Assembly: GCF_937926365.1 (NCBI RefSeq)
Contig: NZ_CALAOH010000246.1
Location: forward strand, 1-12,106
Direction: 5' to 3'
DNA from: an uncultured Azohydromonas sp.
GTDB taxonomy: Bacteria; Pseudomonadota; Gammaproteobacteria; Burkholderiales; Burkholderiaceae_C
DNA: 12,106 nt
Under the pieces are notes generated by a model. That model ran no database searches, was not told the DNA's origin, and saw only the letters and a list, made by a program, of their open reading frames with translations. This document shows positions 1 to 5,206 of the stretch, one piece after another; position 1 is the stretch's first letter; each line of letters begins with the position of its first letter. Both the position numbers and the translations under genes were made by a program.

Positions 1-413
1 CGCCCCCGCCCTGGGACGCCGCCTGGCCGCAGCGCGGGCCGCTGGCGTGGGTCGTGCGCCAGGACGCCAGGCCCGGCCGCCCGGCCGGCGGCGGGATGAA
101 CCACTGGGTGGCGCACGCCACGGCGGCGTGGAGCGCGACCTACCTGGAAAGCGGCGCCGACACGGTGCAGGCGTTGCTGCAGGACGCGCTGGCCGAGGCG
201 CTGGACCGCCGCCCGCGTTGGGCCCATGCCGCCGTGCACCGCTGGCGCTATGCCCTGGCGCCGCGCAGCGACGGCGCACCCCAGCTCTGCTGGTGGGACC
301 CGGCGCTGAGCCTGGGCGTGTGCGGCGACTTCCTCGGCGGTGCCGGCGTGGAAGGTGCCTGGCTCTCGGGCCGCGCCCTGGCGGCGGCCATCGTGCCGGG
401 CGCCGTGGGCTGA
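1..413 (+). CDS. Renalase-like FAD/NAD(P)-dependent amine oxidoreductase, C-terminal part (partial)
   Basis: The reading frame is open from the left edge (first full codon at 3) to the TGA at 411-413, so only the last ~137 residues are present. The segment contains a tryptophan-rich strand (VHRWRYALAP), then WWDPALSLGVCGDFLGG and GVEGAWLSG, followed by an alanine-rich final helix. This pattern, with an aromatic-rich substrate strand and then a GD-x(5-8)-G-VEGA-x-LSG element closing over the flavin, is typical of the C-terminus of renalase-like and other small amine oxidase-type flavoproteins. The N-terminal dinucleotide-binding GxGxxG region lies outside the window. Substrate unknown. The gene is followed at once by a strong hairpin, so it probably ends its transcript. 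The family call is good; the exact reaction is not known. Confidence 0.75.
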   Translation, partial: PPPWDAAWPQRGPLAWVVRQDARPGRPAGGGMNHWVAHATAAWSATYLESGADTVQALLQDALAEALDRRPRWAHAAVHRWRYALAPRSDGAPQLCWWDPALSLGVCGDFLGGAGVEGAWLSGRALAAAIVPGAVG

Positions 414-445
414 GCCCTGGGCGCGCCTCCGGGTGCGCCCAGGGC
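414..445 (+). terminator. Hairpin after the flavoprotein gene
   Basis: A perfect 11-bp stem, GCCCTGGGCGC (414-424) with GCGCCCAGGGC (435-445), and a 10-nt loop. It starts on the base after the TGA stop. There is no T-tract, only a C/T-mixed stretch, so it may be a weak intrinsic terminator or a 3'-end stabiliser. Confidence 0.6.
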
Positions 446-535
446 CATGCCTTCGCGTTCTTCCAGGGACGCCGCTTGCCATGCGGTGAGTGAACGAAGA
501 CTTCCCAACGCTGCGTTGCGAATTGGAGTACCGCG

Positions 536-1309
536 ATGAGCACGACGACCGACCTGCTGCCGCCCGATGGAACCCCGCAGGTGGCGCTGGTGACGGGGGC
601 GCGCGGCGGCATCGGCCGCGCGGTGGTGGCGCAGTTGCGCGCGCAAGGACACCGCGTCGCGGCGGTGGGACGCGATGCCGACAGGCTGGCCGAAGTGCAG
701 GCGCACGCCCACATTGCCGCGGACACGACCACGCCCGAAGGAGCCGCCGCGGCGGTGGCCGAGTGCTGGAGCACGCTGGGCGGCGCGCCCACGCTGCTGG
801 CGCATTGCGTGGGCAGCACGCTCATCGCCCCGCTGCACCGCAGCGAACCGCCGCAACTGCGCGAGCTGCTGCGCGTGAACCTGGAAAGCGCACTGTTCAT
901 GCTGCAGGCCTGGATCGAACCGCTGCGCGGCGCGGGGCGGCCGGGCGCGGCGGTGCTGGTGTCCAGCGTGGTGGCGCGCGTGGGCGTGGCCAACCACGAG
1001 GCCATCGCCGCGGCCAAGGGCGGCGTGGAGGCGCTGGTGCGCGGCGCCGCCGCCACCTACGCGTCGCTGGGGCTGCGCATCAACGCCGTGGCGCCGGGCA
1101 TGACGGCCACGCCGCTCACCGCCGGGATGCTCGGCGCGCCGGCGCTGCGCGAGGGCGCGGCGCGGCAGGCGCCGCTGGGCGGCGTGCAGAGTGCCGAGGA
1201 GGTGGCCGAGGCCATCTGCTGGCTGCTGTCCTCGCGCGCGGCCCGCGTCACGGGACAGGTGCTGCCGGTGGACGGCGGCTTCACGGCGGTGCGGCCGGTG
1301 GTGAAGTGA
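536..1309 (+). CDS. SDR-family protein with the catalytic Tyr replaced by Ile
   Basis: A 257-residue protein of the length usual for classical short-chain dehydrogenases/reductases. The cofactor-binding motif TGARGGIG is at residues 20-27. The HCVGS stretch (90-94) takes the place of NNAG. VN-L at 114-116 gives the structural Asn115, and the SS pair (143-144) gives the catalytic Ser. The C-terminal signature INAVAPGMTATPL (182-194) and GQVLPVDGG (240-248) are both good. At the active site the usual YxxxK reads I157-A-A-A-K161: Lys is kept and Tyr is missing, 13 residues after Ser144. The protein may be a non-catalytic or altered-mechanism SDR. The ATG at 536 has GGAG at 525-528, 7 nt upstream. 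Substrate unknown. It is separated from the preceding gene by a hairpin and so is probably transcribed on its own. Confidence 0.85.
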   Translation: MSTTTDLLPPDGTPQVALVTGARGGIGRAVVAQLRAQGHRVAAVGRDADRLAEVQAHAHIAADTTTPEGAAAAVAECWSTLGGAPTLLAHCVGSTLIAPLHRSEPPQLRELLRVNLESALFMLQAWIEPLRGAGRPGAAVLVSSVVARVGVANHEAIAAAKGGVEALVRGAAATYASLGLRINAVAPGMTATPLTAGMLGAPALREGAARQAPLGGVQSAEEVAEAICWLLSSRAARVTGQVLPVDGGFTAVRPVVK

Positions 1310-1505
1310 GCCCGGTTCGTCCCGAGCGGAATTCGCTTGAAGGACGGGTCGGCATGCCCCCCCAGGGTGGCGGCCCATGCCCCCGACAATGCCTCGCACC
1401 GTGCATGCGCCGGTCCGGGCGCGGCGATCATGCGCCGGGGCTTCCGCCTCGGATGCCCCTTCCGCCCGGCCCACGGCCGCCTCACCGCCCCTTCAGGATC
1501 CCCCG

Positions 1506-2510
1506 ATGCTGCTCACCCTGCGCCTGACCCGCCACTTCCGTCTTGCCGCCTGTGCCCTGGCCGCCGCGCTGCTTGCCGCCTGCGGCGGCGGTGGCGACGG
1601 AGACGGCGGCCCGGCCCGGCCGCCCGTGGAGCCGCAGCCCGTCAACCAGGACGTGCCGGCGGCCGACTACCCCGACTCGGCCCGGCTGACCCTGTACCAG
1701 CAACTCAACACCGTGCGGCTGGGCGCCGGCGCCGGTGCGGCGCGGCAGAACGTGCGGCTGGACCGGGCAGCGGCGAATCACCTGGATTACCTGCGCATCA
1801 ACGGCGTGTCGGCCGGCCATGGCGAGCAGCCTGGGCTGCAGGGCTTCACCGGCAGTACGCCCGGCGCGCGCGTCACCGCGGCCGGCTACGCCTGGAGCTT
1901 CGTCAGCGAGGACCTGGCCTGGGGCTCCGCCTTCACGCCGATGCAGTGCCTGGACCTGCTGCTGTCCAGCGTCTACCACCTGGCGAGCCTGCTGGCCGAG
2001 CAGGTGGACATGGGCGTGGCCTTCGGCCTGGCGGGCGGCGTCAACGGCTGCGTCTTCAATTTCGGCGTGCCCCGGGGCGGCGCGCCGCAGCGGCCCGCGT
2101 CCAGCGTGGTGAAGGCCTACCCTTACCCCGGCCAGCGCGGCGTGGCCACCACCTTCGTGCCCGCCACCGAGTCGCCCAACCCCATGCCCGACGTGGGCGG
2201 CCGCGGCGTGGGGCAGCCGGTGTTCGTCTCCATGCGCGCGCAAGGCGCCAGCGACGGCGCGGGCTACACGGTGAGCGCCTTCACGCTGCGCGACGCTACG
2301 GGCGCGGCGGTGGCGTCGCGGCTGATCGCCGACAGCGCCACGACGGGCCCGGACGTGACGGCCGACCCGGTCGAGCCCGGGCTGCGCCCCGGCGAGGTGT
2401 TCCTGGTGCCGCTGTCGCCGCTGGCCGCGGGCAGCACCTACACGGCGAGCTTCTCCGGCAGCAACGGCAGCGTGCCGTACACGGCGACGTGGCAGTTCAC
2501 GACGCGGTGA
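1506..2510 (+). CDS. Lipoprotein with CAP/SCP-like domain and C-terminal Ig-like domain
   Basis: The frame is open further upstream (ATG at 1377), but ATG 1506 is chosen. It has AGGA at 1495-1498 and begins a textbook lipoprotein signal: basic n-region, hydrophobic stretch, and lipobox LAAC with Cys26. A Gly/Asp/Pro-rich linker follows. Residues ~60-190 look like a CAP (SCP/PR-1) domain: LYQQLNTVR, then GHGEQPG with His105, SEDLAW with Glu135, YHLASLL with His158, and DMGVAFG. His/Glu/His are the positions that line the CAP cavity, although the usual GENI and HRxN motifs are only loosely kept. Residues ~235-334 are a beta-rich, Ig-like domain ending in YTATWQFTTR. The mature protein is probably 309 residues, lipid-anchored in the cell envelope. 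Function unknown. It converges with the patatin gene, with 25 nt between the stops. Confidence 0.8.
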   Translation: MLLTLRLTRHFRLAACALAAALLAACGGGGDGDGGPARPPVEPQPVNQDVPAADYPDSARLTLYQQLNTVRLGAGAGAARQNVRLDRAAANHLDYLRINGVSAGHGEQPGLQGFTGSTPGARVTAAGYAWSFVSEDLAWGSAFTPMQCLDLLLSSVYHLASLLAEQVDMGVAFGLAGGVNGCVFNFGVPRGGAPQRPASSVVKAYPYPGQRGVATTFVPATESPNPMPDVGGRGVGQPVFVSMRAQGASDGAGYTVSAFTLRDATGAAVASRLIADSATTGPDVTADPVEPGLRPGEVFLVPLSPLAAGSTYTASFSGSNGSVPYTATWQFTTR

Positions 2511-2535
2511 GCGGCGGCGCCGGCGGCGGCCGGGT

Positions 2536-3798
2536 TCACGCCTCCACTGCCTGCCGGTGTTCCAGGAACTCCTGTGCCGCCTCGCGCCCCAGCGCGTCGA
2601 GCTCGGACAGGAACAGCGGGCCGCGCAGCAGCTTGGTGGCGTAGTCCAGCACCTGCGTGTGCACACGCGGGGTCCGGTACTTGACCTCGCGCCAGTCGCC
2701 TTCGGGCGCGCCCGGGTGCTCCGGCACGTCGGACCAGCCGTCCAGCGAGATGCCCCAGAGCTGCACCTTCTTGTAGCGGTCGCGCCCCGCGGCGGAGAGC
2801 GCGCCGCTGTCGTGCATGGCGTTGATGCGGCGGATGAAGCGCTTCTCCTGCTCCAGCGACAGGTTGCCGGCCAGCTCGTTGCGGCGGTCGGCGATCTCGG
2901 TGGCGCGCGTGGGCGGCTCGATGGCGATGCGCCCCGCCCCGTTGCGCCGCGCCACGGGGTTGATGCGCACGATCCAGATCTCGTCGGGTTTGACCTCGCG
3001 CTCCCTGAAGCCCAGGAAGTCGCTGATGGGCGGGTTCTGCGACAGCAGCCCGTCCCAGTAGTAGGCCGAGGCGGGCTCGGCGCTGTCCCCGGGCGCCGTG
3101 CCCTGGGCGTGGCGCGCGGCCTTCATGGGCGTGGCGATGCCCACCGAGGGAAAGAGGTCCGGCAGCGCGGTGGAGGCCACCACCTGGTCCAGCAGCGGCG
3201 GGTGGGCGGGCGTGCCGATGAAGGGCTCGAACACGCCCTGGTTGACGTTGGCCGCGCCGATGAGCAGCACGGGGAAGTTCGGGGGCGCCTTGTGCAGCGA
3301 CTTCAGCCGCGCGCGGTGCAGGCCGCCCTCGGCCTCGGCCAGCGGCTGCAGGAAGGAAAGGTCGCCGGCGGCCTCCGCGATCTGCGCGCGCATGTGGGCC
3401 TGGATGGCGCGCGTGGCGGCGCTGGGCGTGGAGGCGGAGGCCAGTGCGGGCACGGCGCTTTCCATGCTGGCCATGCCGACCACCGCGAGGTTGGTGAGCA
3501 GGTCGTAAGGGAAGCGGCCGAAAAGCTGCGCGGCGTTGTTCTTCCAGAAGCGCTCCACCGCCAGCGGCTCGTCCTCGGCGAAGCGATGGCCCTGGCGGAT
3601 GCGCAGCAGGTCCAGCCAGGCGAGGTAGGCGCTGACGGCGCCGCCGGAGGTGCCGCTCAGGCCCACGACCTCGTGGCCATCGAGTACCAGGCGCTGTTGC
3701 GCATCGACGTGCACCCGGCGCAGCAGCGCGGCGAGCACGCCGCCGGTGAACGCGCAGTGCGAGCCTCCGCCCTGGCAGGCGATGGCGATTTTTTTCAT
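2536..3798 (-). CDS. Patatin-like phospholipase/acyl hydrolase
   Basis: A 420-residue protein with the full patatin signature set. The oxyanion-hole motif is CQGGGSHCAFTGGVL (residues 8-22). The nucleophile elbow is GTSGG, with Ser51 in GLSGTSGGAV. The catalytic Asp is D249 in YYWDG (246-250), just before LSQNPP. VASTALPDLFPSV (207-219) is also a patatin-typical stretch. The family cleaves acyl chains from phospholipids or other lipids by a Ser-Asp dyad. No signal peptide or membrane segment is visible, so a cytoplasmic or peripheral location is likely. ATG 3798 has a near-perfect Shine-Dalgarno sequence (AGGAGG, complement of 3804-3809). No cyclase, ubiquitin-like or other defence partner lies beside it, so a CapV-type role is not supported. 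The substrate is unknown. Confidence 0.88.
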   Translation of the reverse strand: MKKIAIACQGGGSHCAFTGGVLAALLRRVHVDAQQRLVLDGHEVVGLSGTSGGAVSAYLAWLDLLRIRQGHRFAEDEPLAVERFWKNNAAQLFGRFPYDLLTNLAVVGMASMESAVPALASASTPSAATRAIQAHMRAQIAEAAGDLSFLQPLAEAEGGLHRARLKSLHKAPPNFPVLLIGAANVNQGVFEPFIGTPAHPPLLDQVVASTALPDLFPSVGIATPMKAARHAQGTAPGDSAEPASAYYWDGLLSQNPPISDFLGFREREVKPDEIWIVRINPVARRNGAGRIAIEPPTRATEIADRRNELAGNLSLEQEKRFIRRINAMHDSGALSAAGRDRYKKVQLWGISLDGWSDVPEHPGAPEGDWREVKYRTPRVHTQVLDYATKLLRGPLFLSELDALGREAAQEFLEHRQAVEA

Positions 3799-3828
3799 GG
3801 GGTCCTCCTTCCACGACTTCCCGGACCG

Positions 3829-3898
3829 CGGGCCGGCAGCGGTCCCGCACCGGATGTCCCATCCGGCGGGACGGATTCTCGGCCGGGGTGCCGGCCCG
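3829..3898. repeat. Nested inverted repeats in the spacer upstream of the patatin gene
   Basis: Outer arms CGGGCCGGCA (3829-3838) and TGCCGGCCCG (3889-3898) are perfect 10-bp complements. Inside them GTCCCG-CA-CCGGATG (3842-3856) pairs with CATCCGGCGGGAC (3860-3872), giving 13 bp with a 2-nt bulge and a 3-nt TCC loop. The element lies between the hydratase-like remnant and the patatin ribosome-binding site. It has no T-tract on either strand. It could be an unusual terminator, a structured leader of the patatin mRNA, or a DNA-level inverted repeat. Confidence 0.6.
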
Positions 3899-3913
3899 GC
3901 AGGTGGGCAAGGG

Positions 3914-4219
3914 TCAAGGCGCGCCTGGGAAGGGACTCAGGGCGTGAAATCTGCACTCGCTGTTGTCGTAGAGCCAGGCCCACGCCGGCGCGCGCACGCC
4001 GTAGAGGGCCCACATGTCCGGATTGGTGAAGCCGAGCTTGCGGCCCACGGGGCGCTCGCCACGCGCCAGGCGCGCCGCGTGCGCCAGGGCGGCGACGGCA
4101 TAGGCGTCGTCCAGGTCAAAACCGGGGATGCGGGCGCTGAAGGGCTCGACCTGGCGCACCTCAGGTTGGGCAGCCTGGATCTCGTCGGCGATGTCCTGGA
4201 ACTGGAGGGAAGAAAGCAT
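3914..4219 (-). pseudogene. Truncated 2-keto-4-pentenoate hydratase-like gene (N-terminal part only)
   Basis: A 101-residue frame. Residues 1 to ~88 resemble the N-terminal part of the 2-keto-4-pentenoate hydratase/2-oxohepta-3-ene-1,7-dioate hydratase family: FDLDDAYAVAALAHAARLARGE, then VGRKLGFTNPDMWALYGVRAPAWAWLYDNS. The latter corresponds to the family's GRKIGFTNRxxWxxYGVxxPxWGxxYD stretch. Full-length members have about 250-270 residues and carry the metal-binding and catalytic core after this point. Here homology stops after YDNS and the frame ends in CRFHALSPFPGAP. ATG 4219 is preferred over the longer open frame from 4336 because GAAAGG (complement of 4227-4232) lies 7 nt upstream and the added residues are unlike the family. 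The product cannot be a working hydratase if the family assignment is right; a short domain protein is the alternative. Confidence 0.65.
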
Positions 4220-4336
4220 GTCGGCGCCTTTCGTTCGGGCCTTGGAGGGCGGGCCGCCGATTTGACCCGCACCACCATCCGCCGCGCAGGCACCCGCAGC
4301 GTGGCGGGGAAGACACAAAGGCCGTGAAATCCGCAC
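3943..4336. repeat. Short direct repeat flanking the truncated hydratase gene
   Basis: CGTGAAATCTGCAC (3943-3956) recurs as CGTGAAATCCGCAC (4323-4336), 13 of 14 bases identical. The first copy lies exactly where the hydratase homology ends (codons for CRFH), and the second lies upstream of its start. It may mark a rearrangement, but at this length chance is not excluded. Confidence 0.35.
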
Positions 4337-4391
4337 CCCTCGCGGCCGATGGGTATGCCAAGGGAGGATTACCGAACGGGATGCTTTGAGT

Positions 4392-4405
4392 TAGGGTTAA
4401 CCCTA
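4392..4405. promoter_or_regulatory. Perfect 14-bp palindrome, candidate operator
   Basis: TAGGGTTAACCCTA reads identically on both strands. It stands out as A/T-containing in very GC-rich surroundings and lies 83 nt upstream of the small plus-strand gene. Its symmetry and size suit a site for a dimeric regulator. No convincing -35/-10 pair could be fitted around it, and the regulator is unknown. Confidence 0.5.
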
Positions 4406-4488
4406 GATGCCGGGATACGCTGCCGGAGCGCGCAACGGGCGTTGCGTGCCGCAGAGAGGGATCCCGCTCTCACAAGGAGTATTGCGAC

Positions 4489-4707
4489 ATGAGCGCCATC
4501 GTGACCCTGCCCACCGTCCGGACCCTGGGCACTGCCGTCGTCGTGGGCCTGGGAAGCGTCCTGAAGGCAGCCTGGAACCTGGTGCAGGCCCTGGACCACA
4601 CCCATGTCCGCACCGAGATGCTGGAGATGGCCGGCCAGCTTCAGCACAGCGACCCGGCCAATGCCCGGCGGCTGCGGCGGGCGGCGTATGAGAACTGGAT
4701 GAATTGA
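4489..4707 (+). CDS. Small conserved-looking protein of unknown function (72 aa)
   Basis: I do not recognise the family. ATG 4489 has a clear Shine-Dalgarno AAGGAG (4474-4479) nine bases upstream. Codon third positions are almost all G or C, as in the neighbouring real genes, and a hairpin follows the TGA. The protein has a hydrophobic or amphipathic N-terminal half (TVRTLGTAVVVGLGSVLKAAWNLV, residues ~9-32), possibly membrane-associated. A charged helical part follows (HVRTEMLEMAGQLQHSD), then an Arg-rich tail ending YENWMN. It is the only plus-strand gene between gyrB and the patatin gene, and its 3' end runs antisense to the junk part of the broken restriction-type frame. The palindrome upstream may control it. 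Function unknown. Confidence 0.75.
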   Translation: MSAIVTLPTVRTLGTAVVVGLGSVLKAAWNLVQALDHTHVRTEMLEMAGQLQHSDPANARRLRRAAYENWMN

Positions 4708-4714
4708 AGACGAA

Positions 4715-4744
4715 GGGCGCCAGAGGCGCCCCGGCCATTGGCCG
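4715..4744 (+). terminator. Tandem hairpins after the 72-aa gene
   Basis: The first stem GGGCGCC/GGCGCCC (4715-4721 with 4725-4731, AGA loop) begins 8 nt after the stop. It is followed directly by CGGCC/GGCCG (4732-4736 with 4740-4744, ATT loop). There is no T-tract. The position just after the stop supports a transcript-end role. Confidence 0.5.
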
Positions 4745-5174
4745 TGGAAAACGCGATTTCGGGGCTCGACCTTTTCGGCCAGCTGCCCGGCGCCAAGTTC
4801 TACAAGCCGCCAGCGCTCGAAACGCAGCGCGAATTCCTCGCCGGCCAGGCCCAGGGAGCGGTTCTGGAATCCCAAGGACTGCAGCAGTGGCACCACCGTG
4901 GCGTCGCCGCCGGAAAACTCATCCGGCCTCAAGGCGCCCAACTCGGGAAACTGATAGCCGAAAGCCACGCCGACGATGGCCTTGGAATCGGCTTCGATGC
5001 CGGTTTTGGGGTCGATGACGAAATAGTCGCGGGCGGGTTTGAAACCGTATTCCTGCAGAAAATCTGCGCGACCGGCACCTACGAACTCATCCAGTGCATC
5101 CTGAATGGCGGCAGGGCTGGTGAGGCGTGAGAGATGGCGGCTCACAAATGAAAGGGGATGGAAGACACGAGGAA

Positions 5175-5194
5175 ACGGCCCCTTTCGGGGCCGT
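5175..5194 (-). terminator. gyrB terminator hairpin
   Basis: A perfect 8-bp stem, ACGGCCCC/GGGGCCGT (5175-5182 with 5187-5194), with a 4-nt loop that reads GAAA on the minus strand. It is located 12 nt past the gyrB stop. Only TT follows before mixed bases, so termination may be partial. Confidence 0.7.
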
Positions 5195-5206
5195 CTTAGT
5201 CACATA

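Larger units (their letters stand above)
4369..5145 (-). pseudogene. Broken restriction-type gene: ScoMcrA-like head domain plus start of DUF3883
   Basis: The frame is open for 258 codons, but only residues 1 to ~127 (5145 down to ~4765) look like protein. Residues 8-93 match the N-terminal head domain of ScoMcrA-type modified-DNA endonucleases: AAIQDALDEF, DFLQEYGF, ARDYFVID, DSKAIVGVAFGYQF, and FSGGDATVVPLLQSLGF. Residues ~104-127 (EEFALRFERWRLVELGAGQLAEKVE) match the start of DUF3883, a nuclease-like domain, whose core is then missing. The rest of the frame runs antisense to a well-supported plus-strand gene and has no recognisable content. Known proteins of this kind use the head to bind DNA or modified bases and carry an HNH or nuclease-like domain; neither is intact here. 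The start is GTG 5145 with no Shine-Dalgarno, ~30 nt after the gyrB hairpin. Decayed remnant is the best reading; a head-only protein is the alternative. Confidence 0.65.

Noticed and set aside
248..1474. Long minus-strand open frame opposite the SDR gene, and a similar one at 1482-2666 opposite the lipoprotein gene
   Set aside because: Arg/His/Gly-rich shadow translations without motifs. The plus-strand genes have ribosome-binding sites and clear domains.
1310..1505. Additional N-terminal coding sequence for the CAP lipoprotein (ATG 1377)
   Set aside because: It would bury the lipoprotein signal 43 residues inside the protein. ATG 1506 has its own ribosome-binding site. The 196-nt spacer shows only a weak stem (1318-1346) and no clear promoter.
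2536..3798. Patatin gene as a CapV-like CBASS effector
   Set aside because: No nucleotidyltransferase, Cap2/Cap3-like or other partner gene is adjacent. Stand-alone patatin-like proteins are common in bacteria.
4392..4405. Telomere-like TTAGGG or a parS site
   Set aside because: Only a single TTAGGG without tandem copies, and the palindrome does not match the parS consensus TGTTTCACGTGAAACA.
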